NCBI GenBank assembly: GCA_010093485.1
Contig: MU001492.1
Coordinates: forward strand, 2,775,334-2,839,333
Direction of reading: 5' to 3'
Length of the DNA: 64,000 nt
From: Karstenula rhodostoma CBS 690.94
Lineage: Eukaryota > Ascomycota > Dothideomycetes > Pleosporales > Didymosphaeriaceae
The notes under the pieces are model-generated. The model worked only from the letters and a program-made list of their open reading frames with translations. It was not told the origin of the DNA and did no database searches. The position numbers were made by a program, and so were the translations under genes. Every line of letters starts with the position of its first letter. The stretch's first letter is position 1. This document shows, piece after piece, positions 21,840 through 33,325 of the stretch.

Positions 21840-21868
21840 CTCCAGCACTCCAGCACTCCAGCACTCCA
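21840..21868. repeat. 8-bp CTCCAGCA tandem repeat
   Basis: Three consecutive copies of CTCCAGCA and a partial fourth. Confidence 0.75.
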
Positions 21869-21955
21869 CGAGTCCACGTCGCCGCCATCATGTGAGGCTT
21901 GAGCTGCCTGCCCGGACGGCCATGTCCAATCCTGGCAGTCCAGCGCCCAGTGGAG

Positions 21956-21994
21956 CCAGAGCCGTCGCCAGAGCCGTCGCCAGAGCCGTCGCCA
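21956..21994. repeat. 12-bp AGAGCCGTCGCC tandem repeat
   Basis: Three perfect consecutive copies of a 12-bp unit. Confidence 0.8.
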
Positions 21995-24900
21995 ACGCTG
22001 GCCCAACCAACCGCCACCAGCGGGCGGTCTGGAATGGCATTTCGCCTCCTTCATTCCGTCCATGCCGTGTGTTTGATTTGCTGCAAAAGCCATGCGCCCA
22101 CCCTTCAGTCTTCACACCGACAGGCGGCCCAGTATGGCTGAAGCGAACCGCACGTCCGAGCCTGAGCGGTAGGTAAGGTATCAGATTCGATACGAGCCGT
22201 GGTAATATCGTCTTACCCTAACCATCATCTTGTTCCGACCCCGAACCCTGTCCAACGCGACGCTGCGCAGGCTGAGTTTGAGCGAGCTGCTGATCGATGA
22301 ATCCTCTTTTGCAAATTGCGCTGCGTCGCGCCCACGCCCCAATCAAAACGCCCGCTGTCGCCGACTGCATCCCTCCTCCCTCGGTGCGTCGACTCCCGCG
22401 AATGGCACGCCCGGACAAGCTTGCACACAAGTCGACGCAGCCTGCACCGCAGCACCGTCGTCCATGACCGCCCCTGCGAAACACGCCTCGACGTATTGTT
22501 GATCAACACCGTCACCTCCGGCCCTGCGCGGGTGGTGCTTGGACTGCGAGAGGCTAGGGTTCGCGGCTGGCTGTTTCCACTCCCTGGCCACCAATGCACG
22601 CCGTTGCCAACTTACCTCCGCTGCAAACGCTGCTCCACGCTCAAGGGGTAAGATGCAACCGCCTTGTGCGGGCACCCGCGTTGCGGTTCGCGAATCCCTC
22701 CCCCATTCACCCAGCAACGCCCGGAGCTGACATTGCTTTTCGAGTGGGCATTCCGCTTGGCGGCCTGCAACGAGAATGCTGCCATGGGCGACGCCTCGGC
22801 CAGACGCTAACCGTGCAACCGTGACGGTCCATCATGATGCAACTCGAGGCGCAAGTGCAGGGGTCCGGCCGACCGACACTGTCAACTGCCTCTGCGCCGG
22901 CGCGGGGACGACTCGATTTTTTGTGCAAGTGGGGTGAAGTGGCCAGCAGAAAGGCTCGTCTTCCGCACCCGCCTATGTGGACTGGACAGTGGTACCAGAC
23001 GCACACGTAATCACCAAACATGGTTGAGCTTCTCGGGATCGTGGACACCCTTGCGAACCTTCGTCCGGTCCATCAGACACTATCGTCAGACTAGTCGTAA
23101 TGGCTATTCACGAATCTGGCCTTTGTGATGGATCGCTGCCGAAGTCAGGAGGTGCAGCTGCTCAAGTGCCAGTCTCCTGTATCAAATCGCATGCGGGCCA
23201 CGAGCAGCGCATGACTCAGCACAGCACAGCTAGGTCGGTGCGGCTGCATCTGTCCTCCCTGCACGCTACCATCTTCCCTCTCCAACTGGCATCTGGACGC
23301 CTGCTGGCCGCAAAGTAGCTGATGTCGTGATACGAGCGTGGGCAGGAGTGCAGCAATCGTGATGTGGCTCCAGAGCCGTGCATCCGTCCAGCAAGTGTCT
23401 TGCTAAAGAGCGATTCCGTCAGACGGCCAATATGGTGGATGGGATAATGCTAGCGTTGGCGAGGTGGCGGCTTGGAGCCAGGGCGTGATACGGAGACTCG
23501 GCAGCCTGTCCATGTCCAGCGTCCCGCAGAATGTTCACGGTGACGGGAGCGACTCGCTGAAGCGCTGGTGGTGTAAGACGCTGCTAGACCCCAAACGGCA
23601 GCATTATTAGCTCCCCCAAGGTCGCGCCACGCTGAGACGTACCGCGCCTAGGATTCACGCGTCAATCCCACTATGGATTTATCGACGATGATATCGGCTC
23701 GCTATCTCCAACGACCGTGACCGCCGAGCGCGCCCACCGAAGGCTGCTAGCGCCTCTGTTCTAGCAAAAAGCCTTCGGGCTGAGGACATCCGTACGTGCC
23801 CGGCTGGATCGATGGAAGCAACTGTGGGGAGGAAGCAAAAACCTCTCCAGGCTCGGTCAACATGGCCGGCTTTGCCGCTTCGACTGGCTTCTGCACGACC
23901 GCCCCGCGCACCGCTCCCGCCTGCAACCACGAGACGGCGGAGATGACGCTCCTGGATCATCACACCGGCGGCCTACTACGAACTCACAATGCTAAAGGAA
24001 GCCCGCTTGCGGCAAACAGCCAGATAGATTCCATGTTCGGCCAAACGAAGGCTTACACGCACCACTACCAAACCCCTGTCCGGTGCGAACGTTGTTTGAG
24101 ACGCGTCGTCGAGGCTGTCCGCCCCCTGCTCCCGCTTCAGCGGACACGAATGTGGCGACTGTCTTCGGTTGCGTCCTCCAGCTTCCCTTGGCCGGACTTA
24201 GCCTTCTTTTCGTCCTCCATGTACAAAAAATAAAAGATTTTGCCCTCGCTTCGCCGTAAGAAGGAGGTCAGACGGCTGGAGGACAAATGAAGATCGCTAC
24301 GCCACGGTGCTAAGTATCAATCCAGAGAGCCCGAATCAAGGCCTCCACCAACGGTTTGATGGATTGCACTCCTAATAATCCTAATAATACGCAGCACACT
24401 GTGCCCCCTAGTACCTTGATGCTTGCAAGGTTCTTGTCCCGCGGTCCTGCATTGTGTCATTGCTCTCTCATTCATGTAAGTCGATGCAGCTCGTTTGCAC
24501 CAGACCAGACTGTGTGACGCGGTCGTGGCTGGCCTCGACAATCAATACCGCGGGACGACCTTGTTGAGGCCGTCAAAAGGTCCATGTGCAGTGTACATGC
24601 GAAACATGTCAGCTCTCCGTGACATTGCATGTACCCCAACGGCCGGCCTTGGGTGCAGCCGTCATCGGCAAGACTGTCTGTATGCAAGCAACTGGCTGAG
24701 GCCGCTGGAATGGTCGAAGCGCCCGTAATTTGTATCCCGAGTGCTGACCTAGTCACGGAGGTTGGGAATCCACTCACGCACGAGTACGTACATCCATAGC
24801 GCCGCACATATGGTCCAGCCCATTTGCTCATCTGCGCAGCGCGGGAATGGTTTGCTTGTTGCCGCCTCGACGGTCTCGTGTGACCTCCACCAAGCAGGCG

Positions 24901-27862
24901 TCAAGGCACGGAAGGTACGGTGCAGGCTGTTCTTTCCTTGGTCCGGCCAACACCACACAGACGCGCCTGCCTCCGCGCAATGCAATAACAACTGTTGGCG
25001 ATATTGGACTAGCAGATGGAGTGCCGAGTGATGCAGCGTTCCTGACGCTGAGTCGTAAGATGCACCGCCAAAGCGTAGGCAAAAATGCACCACAGCTTTG
25101 CCGTCCCATGTTTCGCTGGCGCCCGAAGTTGGAACCGGCAACATTACTCTCCAGAGTCTTGAATGGAGGTTGGTTGTTCGCCTGACGCTCTGCGCCACAA
25201 GCAGCTAGCCCGTCAAACCAGGCCCGCTTCTCTACACCACCTTCCAGCTCTGCCCTGCAAGGCTCTTTTACACACCCGTACCGACCGGTATGCGCGGAGC
25301 AGGCAGGCATCGCTGCGATGCAGCTAATCATCTGGACGAGCGACACGACACGAACATGCTTTGGGCGGCGTGATCCGTCCATTCCTGTTACCCCATCCCG
25401 CGTCCAGAAACAGGGACACCGGCACCGGCACCGACACCGCTCACACCCACCTCGCCGCCGCTGCTGACTTGGAACCACCTCGCCGCAATCATCTCGCGCC
25501 TGTCCACTCACACTGTGCAGCCTCCACGCCTTTCGCTTCCCGTGTATTTGCTGGCTTCAATCGTGGTCTCGGTCCCGCGTGCTTCCTGCTTCGCGTGCTT
25601 AGCCTGATGCCGTTCGTTTTCGGCTGACCTGCACCACCACCAACCACCTCACCTTGTGGTGCAGCCAGATATCTTCGCGGCAAGATGCCGCATGCAGCCG
25701 TTGGCACATTGCTGAAAGATGCGCGAGCTGTTTCACTAGAGGGCACAAACAGGGTGGCGGCCAACCAATTGCCGACAGAAGCCAACTTCCGAACCCTCTC
25801 TTGGTACACGAGGATGGCTGCAACCATGCAACGCTCGGCGAAACGTCTGTAGTCTTTTGTCGCTTCGATTGTTGATCATCACGACCATTCGTGGGTCAAC
25901 TCACTGCGCCCTGTGACACCGACCAGCAACCTTGCAGCCGTGACACGCTTAGTCGTGGCATGCACCCCTGCCAGCGCTTTCTTTCTTCAAGTCCGCTGCT
26001 TCCGGCACCACATGAATGTCCATTTCTCTTCCGTCTTTCCCTGGTCAGACATGTCCTTTCTTTGCAACACCGCGGCATATCACAAACGGCCACACGCCTT
26101 CCGCAAGAGATTATTAGGCTGTCCCGATCTGCACTCAGCGGTCGTGTGGCAATGGAGTACGAGGTCCGCCGACCGGCTGAATTTGTTTCGGAGATGGGTC
26201 CTAAAAAGCTTTGTACATGAGCGTACATTGGGAGGTTGTAGTGACCGGAACTGGCCTTGAAGGACACCAGCCTTTACGCGCAATACGCCAAGCCTTCCTC
26301 GGGTATGCGACTGCAGTATCCTCCTTGACACCGGTCTCAATACGATGCGTCTGGACGACCTGCCGCGTTCCGCCTCACGAGATAGTGGACAAGCCCAAAC
26401 GATATGAAACCATAATCCGGCGCAAATTGATCCGCAAGATATCTACACCCCGATATACAGGGCCTTATCAAATAGTCCTTTACTCAACATGCAGTCAGCC
26501 CTTACCGGTTTCCACTCCGGTTTCCTTGCGTCGATCGACTTCATTTCAAATCATCACATATTGCACGTAGGTCAGCGCACATCGAGCCACTTCCATTCGT
26601 GGCATTGTGTGCAACGGCAAGCACGATCTGTCCGGAGTTTAATAACTTCGCCATGTTGCATCTGACCGGTCCGGTCGTACATCGGCCCTGTGCATCACCA
26701 TTTCTCTATTCGCTGTCGGGATACCGTCCAATTTCGCTCGGTAGGTTTGGACCTTCAGGTACATCTGGGTTTTACATTACCCATCTGGATCATCACAGCG
26801 TCGTCAACGCCGGGTACCAGTATCGCAAGCTAATGAGCAGGATATGAATGCTGCTCGGCGTTCGCGAGAGCGTTGTACACTCACAAGTCCTTTTGCTGCC
26901 CAGACCTTTCTTGATCGAAGACCTCGCGCCGCAGTTGCAATACTTCGCAAGCCAGCTTGCACATGTCACAGCCAAGGCAAGTTGACCTTCCTCCGCCAAG
27001 ACACAGTCAACATGCCGCTGTCCACCAGGCAACTCGACTCTATCCCGCAGCACGGAAACAAGAGACTTGGCACGGTGTTGTTGACCGGGCAATCCCAGGG
27101 ATGCACCCACGTAGAGCATAAAGGGGCCGCTCACCCCAGCTTTCGCTATCTCTACAGCCGCTGGAGACCCCTCCGTAATACTGGCGAGCGCCGTCCGCAT
27201 AGCGTCCTCCGACATCCCGTGTCAACATGAAGACCGCATGCACGCTGCTTCCCCGGCTGGCTGGGACGCTCTTTCTATGCTATTGACAGGATACCCCGTA
27301 GCATTGCCCGTGAGCACATTCACGCCCTAGCCTAGCCTAGCCTGCTGCCAAACGTGTTGTAGTCCGCACTCGCAGACCTCGGGCCATGGGAGAGAGCACC
27401 CCAGCGTTCACGTGGGAAGCATTGAATGTGTAAAGCCAACATATCATGTTCGGCCGGGCGTTCTACGCCGCCATGCAATCTTTTGTAGAGGGGGTGCGCA
27501 CGACCTGGTAGCCTTCTTCTACGACTGGGTCCTCTGCTCGTGTAGTCGCTTGATGCCAATCCGTGGTTTACGTGAACCCCGTGGGATAGTAGCCTACAGG
27601 GGGCCTCAGCGCACTGCGCATTCACCAAGTCTCTCCCCGTCGATGTGTCTTGCCGCAGCTGACTGCGTCTGTCGCAGGTCACGTTCTTTTTGCTGTCTTT
27701 CTCACGCAACCCAAAGAACGGTCTCGAAACAGCGAAAGCTTTGGTATGCACTGGATAGTATAGTATGTATGATACATGCACCCAATCCTACATCTATATC
27801 TACATGCGCCCAAGCCATCATGATATGCTACATATCGTACAGCGCCGCCCACGATTCTCCCT

Positions 27863-29363
27863 CTAAAACAGCCTATTCTCCGCACTCGCCTTCGCCGCGG
27901 CGCGCCTCGCCGTCTGGCCCTTGCGATCCCTAGCCTCACCAGGCATCTTGAAGAACAAACTCGGGCTCTCGCCGTCCTTGACCGTGTGCATCAGGTACCC
28001 GCGGTGCACCGGGTCGCGGTAGTACTCGATGTCCTTTCTGGCCGTGGCGTCGGGGAGACGGAACCTGTAGCGCTGGCCGACCTGCGCCATGACGGCGCGC
28101 AGCGCCGCGTGGCGGACCTCGACGGGGGTGTCCGGGTTCGCCTGGGCGGCCTTGAGGCTCTCGATGACGCTGGGCGCGATGAGGCCCTGCGGTGCTTTGT
28201 ACGTGGCGCCGCGCTCGATGAGGGCCGCGTCCGCCTGCAGCGAGATGATGGGGTGCGAGTCGCCCTTGAGCACGCGCTTGAGCGAGGTCGGCGAGTAGAA
28301 GCGCGTGGTGACGGAGCCGCCGAGGGCTTCGATGCGGGCGATTGCCGTGGCGGAGGCGCGCGAGACGACGATGTGGATGGCGGAGGTGAGCTGGTCGGCG
28401 TTCTAATGAGGGCAGCGTTAGTAATGGGATTATTGTGGGAGGGTGGGATGAGGTGAGACGGGGGTCGCCACGTGTGGCTCAGTTGGGTATGTGCTAGTCG
28501 GGGCGTTTGGACAGGACCAAGCGAGAGCATGGCAGATGATGGCGTGTGTGTGGGTTGCGGTCTCGGGGTTGGGTCTGCGAAGGATTTCGGCGTGAGGGCA
28601 GGGCTGGCCTTGCATATGCGGACGTCGACTGTCACCAGAGGAGCTGCAGGGTGCGCGCTGCCCGTTATATGTTGCTGACCGACCCCGAGTTTGACCGTGC
28701 GTGCGATAGATGCTCAAAAGGAAGGTAGGGTGATTGAGGAAACGGAGGAAGACATACCCGGCCAAGCAGCTTTACGCCATGTCTCTTCACGCCGTGCAAG
28801 CACCGCGACTTGTTCAGCTCCTTCATTGTAATCGGTTTCGAAGTATCGATGCGGCCTTGGTCGATCCATGACTGTATGCGGTCGAGATTGATGGGCGACA
28901 TTTCGACTTTGAATCTGCAGGACCTCCTGTTAGCCCTGCCTCTCTCTCTCTGCACATTTTGACGTTCCAGCCCAGCGAAACCCCCGAGTCTACTCCCATA
29001 GCCTCCCGAAGTGCCATTCCATCTCATCCTAATTGAATTGGCCACTCACGGATTGTATTTATCCCTCCCCCTCGGCGGCTTCGTGATGCTCAACGGCGTC
29101 TGTCCACCCTGGAACCCCGCGGGCACCTTTCCGTGTGCATGTTGACCCTTCGTACCCCTTCCGGCCGTCTTTCCCTTGCCCGACGACGGACCGCGACCTT
29201 TGCGGAGCTTCTTGCTGTACGCGCCTTTGGTGTCGGAAAGCGAGGAGAGGATCGAGGCGGAGCGCTGCTGGGCCGGCGCGCGGAACGGCGTGCTAATTGT
29301 GCATGTTGTAGGTCTGTGGACGATCGCGGAGGCTAGGCGGAGAGCCTTAAGCCGGGGAGGCAT
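27863..29363 (-). CDS. MRPL10: mitochondrial large-subunit ribosomal protein uL15m (L15/MRPL10 type)
   Basis: Three exons, 29050-29363, 28758-28914 and 27863-28402, give 336 residues. The introns are 135 bp (GTGAGT...CTGCAG) and 355 bp (GTATGT...ATTAG); the second is unusually long for this window. The first 40 residues are basic and hydroxylated, a likely mitochondrial targeting sequence. The bacterial L15 core follows: [38 protein letters not shown] and [15 protein letters not shown]. The C-terminal 180 residues are the fungal-specific extension that continues after the L15 fold. Exon joins restore GRDKYNP-FKVEMSP and KLLGR-NADQLTS without frame shift. It is expected to be a structural part of the mitoribosome near the peptidyl-transferase region. 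Identification is firm; exon ends are predicted from splice signals. Confidence 0.92.
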
Positions 29364-30119
29364 TTTGTGGGCGGGCTGGAGCTTTGGCTGTGGTGATGCG
29401 CGGGAGTTGCGCTGCTGGAAAGTTTGTGGTTAGTCAGCGCGTGGAGCGTGCCTTCTCTATTGGGATTAGCGCATTGGTATCCGGCCTCTCTGGTGCACTC
29501 AAACTTTCGACCAGGCATTGTAGCATATCTTCTAAATCATGGTAATATACTAAGAAATACCGTACGATCCACTCACTGCGTTATCAAGCCTCCTCGCACC
29601 GGATCTGTGGTTCCATCCTATGCACCAGTGGCCCAGCGAAGGCACCAACTCTCAGAGACGCGTGAAACGTGCAAGAAATGGTCCAGGAATACTGTCTACA
29701 ACAGTACTGTGAAACGATCTTGGAAAGTGTAGATATCTAAAATAGACAGTTGCATTCCACCAATTAAACGATCAAATTCTCTACTGCTTTCGGCTATCTG
29801 AGAACTACACCAAATGACACTCTTGTAGTCATGTTCAGCTGTCTGTATTAGACAGTCCTTGATTCGTAGGGCAACGCCTGGATGACAGGGCTAAGTACTA
29901 AATAGACGGTAAGAACAAGTAATGCACCTGCATATGGTTGAATGCTCAACATGGTTGTTCTTATTAGTCTGTTGAGAGCCTTAGGGTAGAGAGAGCAGCC
30001 TTAGTCCCCCCTAATATCTCAACCATTAAAAATCTCCCATCTCTTAACTTTGATTATTTGCTTATCATACTAGCGCTTGGAGCCGCGTACCATCTCCGCT
30101 TGTCCTCACAACTCGTATC

Positions 30120-30323
30120 ATGCCATTGGAAGAGGCAGGCCAAGATCACAACCTCGCAAGAACGAAACCCCACATGTGGGCCAAAGCCGGGCGTGTGGAA
30201 GACGGACCTGCTGACAACACCATCACTCTACTCAACATTGGCATGCATAGTCATTTAGATCGCCTCGCTGCTGCTCATTTCCTTTTATGTCTGGTGTATA
30301 CTTCTATTCGTGTCCACTTATAG
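30120..30323 (+). CDS. possible small protein, 67 residues
   Basis: An ATG at 30120 opens 67 codons with a charged first half (MPLEEAGQDHNLARTK) and a hydrophobic C-terminal segment (AAHFLLCLVYTSI). There is no recognisable domain. It ends 14 bases before the hairpin at 30337. It may be a chance frame. I list it because the sequence just upstream (TTATTTGCTTATCATACTAG) is promoter-like and the hairpin follows directly. Confidence 0.2.
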   Translation: MPLEEAGQDHNLARTKPHMWAKAGRVEDGPADNTITLLNIGMHSHLDRLAAAHFLLCLVYTSIRVHL

Positions 30324-30336
30324 AAACGCTCAAAAT

Positions 30337-30390
30337 ACACACTTCGGTTTGTGCAGTTCCACCACAGTGGAAGTGAACCGAAGATTGTGT
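30337..30390. other. 19-bp-stem DNA/RNA hairpin
   Basis: The arms pair as ACACA/TGTGT, CTTCGGTT/AACCGAAG and TTCCAC/GTGGAA around a CACA loop, with a small asymmetric internal loop (TGTGCAG opposite GTG) and a 2-base bulge. This is far more pairing than expected by chance in 54 bases. Possible roles are a structured 3' end, a small RNA precursor or the relic of a foldback element. Confidence 0.6.
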
Positions 30391-31016
30391 ACTCGACGCT
30401 GTCCTAGTTTTCGCTGATTCGGCACAGACAAATCATCTCAAGACGTGTGCCATCTTTACGGCAGGCTCGGGCGATCACGGATGTCGACCGGTTCGAGACA
30501 CAGTTTTACGAAAAACGTCCAATTCTTTTACGCCGACCGTGGTCCAGCATGTTCATCGAGTGGTGAGGCTAATGCGAGCTGGGAATCAGAAAAGTCATCC
30601 GATTACGCTCCCCGCAGCCCCCAGGTACCCCAGCATTCAGATCGCCGCCCGTCAATCATCTGCTCGTCTTATTGACATAGTAATCACCCTGTAAAATAAA
30701 TCTCGTCGTGCACCCGATAATACTTTTTCAAAGATGACACCCGTTCATTCTCACTATCAATTCACAGACAACAAACAGTTAGCATGTGGTAAGTTTGTAG
30801 TTGACACTGATTTTACTTAATTAACCTTGTTCTAGTCCTTTGGCAAATATCAGCCCTGCTGCACCGTGTTTAAACTTACTCAAGGCCAGACTCAGTGTTT
30901 CAAACGAAGCCTCAACGACGCGACCTATTTAGGATCATGGCCCTCGAGCATCTGTTCCCACAGTCTTCGTATGTTGTGTTGTATGTCATGATTCAATTGC
31001 CTACGCGTCATTCCCG

Positions 31017-32060
31017 TCACTGTCGCTCCAACCGGTCGCGTCGTGCGCGTTTGGTTTCTCTTCGTTCTTTCCTGGAACTCGGGCCCTGCTGTTCAGACCA
31101 CTCGCGCCGTGCCTGTTCAAATTCCTCGTCTGCTTCTCTGGATGCGACAGACTGGCTCTTGATTGGCTTCGCCTTCTTTTGTTTCCGTTTGGTGGTTGTA
31201 TCCCAAACTGCTTGAACACTGTGAGAGTTGTGAAAATGAAGAAAGCTGGTGGATCCTATCTCTCCGCTCACATCTGTGTTCATAGAGAAACCAGCACCAG
31301 ACACTGAGCCAGCAGCGACACTTGGATGTGCCACCCTGGTACACGGATCGTATTCCCGGGAGTCCATAACCGGGCGATGTAGAGGTGCGGATACAGATGG
31401 ACGCGGCCCTTGGGTATCTGCAACGTGTTGATGGAAGCTGTGCCGTCTTCCAGAAACCTGTACAGGTGCGGGTACAGGTGCGGGTACAGGTGCGGGTACA
31501 GTCATTTGCTGCCGCTGAACTGGTGCGAACGCTTGCCCACGAGAAGGCTCGAACAGCATGCGATTCAATTTGCATTTGGCCTCTTCCCCAGCTACGTCTG
31601 CGGGATGATACGATGGTGGTGGCTGCATTGTCGGCAACGGCAGCTGTAGAGATGCGTTCGGTGGCATTCTCGGCAGCGGTAGATATATAGATGCATTCGG
31701 CGGCATTCTAGGCAGCGACAGTCTAGATGCATTCAAATACGCGCGTTCGTATCTCAAAGAGGGAGCGGGGGTCGGTAGGTGCAGCTGTCGAGACACGTTT
31801 GGATACTCGCGTTCGGATCCCAACGAGGGACTGGGGGTCGGTAGGTGCAGCTGTCGAGACACGTTTGGATACTCGCGTTCGGATCCCAACGAGGGACTGG
31901 GGGTCGGTAGGTGCAGCTGTCGAGACGCGTTCGGATACTTGCTTTCGGGTTCCGTCGAGGGAATGATCATGGGCTGTGACGCTGAGGAGCCATCATTTAG
32001 ACTGCGTGTATAGGTACGCTTCGGTGGATAGCCGTCACTTCGATCACCTGCACGATCCAT
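31017..32060 (-). CDS. uncharacterised protein with 22-residue tandem repeats
   Basis: A single frame from an ATG at 32060 encodes 347 residues. Residues of about 39-110 hold three and a half copies of a 22-residue unit, of which SRQLHLPTPSPSLGSEREYP is most; the two central copies are nearly identical at DNA level. Shorter Pro-rich repeats follow (LPLPRMPPNAS, and a VPAP run). The C-terminal 60 residues are highly basic and charged (TKRKQKKAKPIK, then RKERRETKRARRDRLERQ), suggesting a nuclear or nucleic-acid-binding end. I recognise no domain. An upstream coding exon cannot be excluded. Function unknown; the frame is very likely real because the repeats keep the reading frame. Confidence 0.6.
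   Translation of the reverse strand: MDRAGDRSDGYPPKRTYTRSLNDGSSASQPMIIPSTEPESKYPNASRQLHLPTPSPSLGSEREYPNVSRQLHLPTPSPSLGSEREYPNVSRQLHLPTPAPSLRYERAYLNASRLSLPRMPPNASIYLPLPRMPPNASLQLPLPTMQPPPSYHPADVAGEEAKCKLNRMLFEPSRGQAFAPVQRQQMTVPAPVPAPVPAPVQVSGRRHSFHQHVADTQGPRPSVSAPLHRPVMDSREYDPCTRVAHPSVAAGSVSGAGFSMNTDVSGEIGSTSFLHFHNSHSVQAVWDTTTKRKQKKAKPIKSQSVASREADEEFEQARREWSEQQGPSSRKERRETKRARRDRLERQ
31466..31501 (-). repeat. 12-bp repeat encoding Val-Pro-Ala-Pro units
   Basis: Three perfect copies of a GGTGCGGGTACA-type 12-mer inside the repeat-protein gene. They encode a VPAP run on the minus strand. Confidence 0.75.
31733..31960 (-). repeat. 66-bp tandem repeat inside a coding frame
   Basis: The unit is 66 bp, a multiple of three. 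The copies at about 31791-31856 and 31857-31922 look identical; flanking copies are diverged. The near-identity suggests recent duplication or gene conversion. Confidence 0.85.
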
Positions 32061-33005
32061 CGTGGATGATGAGATATCGGCACCAAGGGAATGGCCGATG
32101 GTATTGGTACGAATGTTAGAGCTTTCGCAGTCAGCAGGCTGAAGTGTTTCTTGTAGAGCGCGTAGTGCTTACCTGTTTTTTTGAAGAATAAACCCTGTTG
32201 ATGTGGGAGGATGGTGGGTGAAGTTGCAGCGGTTGTTTGCAACGTCGTCGCGACGCACTGCCTCTTGAGGAGCTCTTTCCCCGGTCATTATCAGCGCTTG
32301 CCTTAAGTTCACGCTCTGGTCTCTGATTAAAGTACTCAAGGAAGCACAGCTATGAGTATCACCGACCAGTTTCAAAGGAATTTGAAAACCTTTATCATGA
32401 TTTTTTTGCTTTTATGTTCGCGTTGCCCATACCTATGGTAAGCTTCGCAGCGAACCGTGGTTCGCGAACGCTCTAGTCTCTCAAGTGCCCATCGTCAATC
32501 TCCCCTCGAGTGCGAACACAACACAAACAATTTCTAGTGGTGCCATTGAATGGCTATATTCACCGTGAGCATGATATTTGGAGTAAACATGGTAGATGCG
32601 AGGAGGTCCTTACGGCTTTCTTCATCGATACCAAATGTCCGCCGACGCGTCTACCCTAGTATACATTATACACATGACTAAAAGTCTAAATATTGCAGCT
32701 AGTAGCGTGACACCCGTACGCAATTTTCTCTCTGCGGAATGGCAATTACTGCTGGTAAGATCGAGGGCCTTCACCAGCACTCATTCCCTATCACAGTGAA
32801 CGAACACGATACTCTCACCACAAACCAGTGAGCGCAACTTGATCCCTGTGAAGTTTATAAACGTATCCTCGCCCCCAATGGTCAACAAACTCGGAAAGGG
32901 CATCCCGTTCCACCAAGTCAATCGCTAAGAGTCCACTCATCTGCCAGTACGTCAATGTAGCAAACACGCAAGTCAAACGCTAACAGTGCTATATATATCC
33001 ACACA
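32061..33005. other. divergent intergenic region, nothing recognised
   Basis: The two flanking genes are divergent, so both promoters lie here. No gene or repeat was found. Confidence 0.4.
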
Positions 33006-33325
33006 ATGTCCGTCCCTGAGATCGAACCCACATCCTCAACACCAGCAGCGGGTAATCACACCTCCGCTCAAACATCAACGGCGAACAAGAAGCGCGATGG
33101 AAAGAAGTACAGCGCCAACGCGAAGAAATGGTTCCAGAAGAACGGCACTGAGGGCGAGGAGCGTGAGCCGGGCTCCATGGGTGATTGCTGGGCTTGTGGG
33201 GCTAGTCTTGAGGTAAGTCATCTCCGAGAGATTGCGTTTACTGGTCATCATGCTTATGAATGGTGTAGTACACTGGTGTTGGTGCTACCGGTATCGAGTG
33301 CGGCGACTGCGGGGTACCGAATTGA
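33006..33325 (+). CDS. small CxxC protein, possible zinc ribbon, 87 residues
   Basis: Two exons, 33006-33212 and 33269-33325, are joined by removing a 56-bp intron that begins GTAAGT and ends TGTAG. The spliced product is 87 residues. The first half is disordered (Ser/Thr, then a KKRDGKKYSANAKKWFQK basic stretch). The C-terminal 30 residues hold two CxxC knuckles, CWAC and CGDC, about 17 residues apart, separated by a short Gly-rich loop, and the chain stops four residues later. Two knuckles in this spacing suggest a single bound metal ion, as in minimal zinc ribbons. The second knuckle exists only after splicing, so reading through the intron hides the motif. I do not recognise a family. Role in nucleic-acid or protein binding is inference. 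Confidence 0.6.

Larger units (their letters stand above)
20485..27862. other. 7.4-kb region without a recognisable gene
   Basis: This lies between the start of the cyclin gene and the 3' end of uL15m. Frames of 100-230 codons occur in all six frames with Arg/Cys/Ser/Pro-rich random-looking translations, as expected from the GC content. None shows a domain, and no chain of exons with good splice sites stood out. The 20.5-22.0 kb part holds several minisatellites listed separately. It could hold long regulatory DNA of the cyclin gene, non-coding RNA, or decayed sequence. Confidence 0.4.
29364..31016. other. intergenic region with a possible small gene and a hairpin
   Basis: From 29500 to 30060 the sequence is AT-richer and empty. 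A possible small frame (30120-30323) and a long hairpin (30337-30390) are listed separately. Nothing was recognised from 30400 to 31016. Confidence 0.4.

Noticed and set aside
24828..25511. 227-codon minus-strand frame
   Set aside because: Cys/Arg-rich random-looking sequence with overlapping frames on the other strand; no domain and no splice support.
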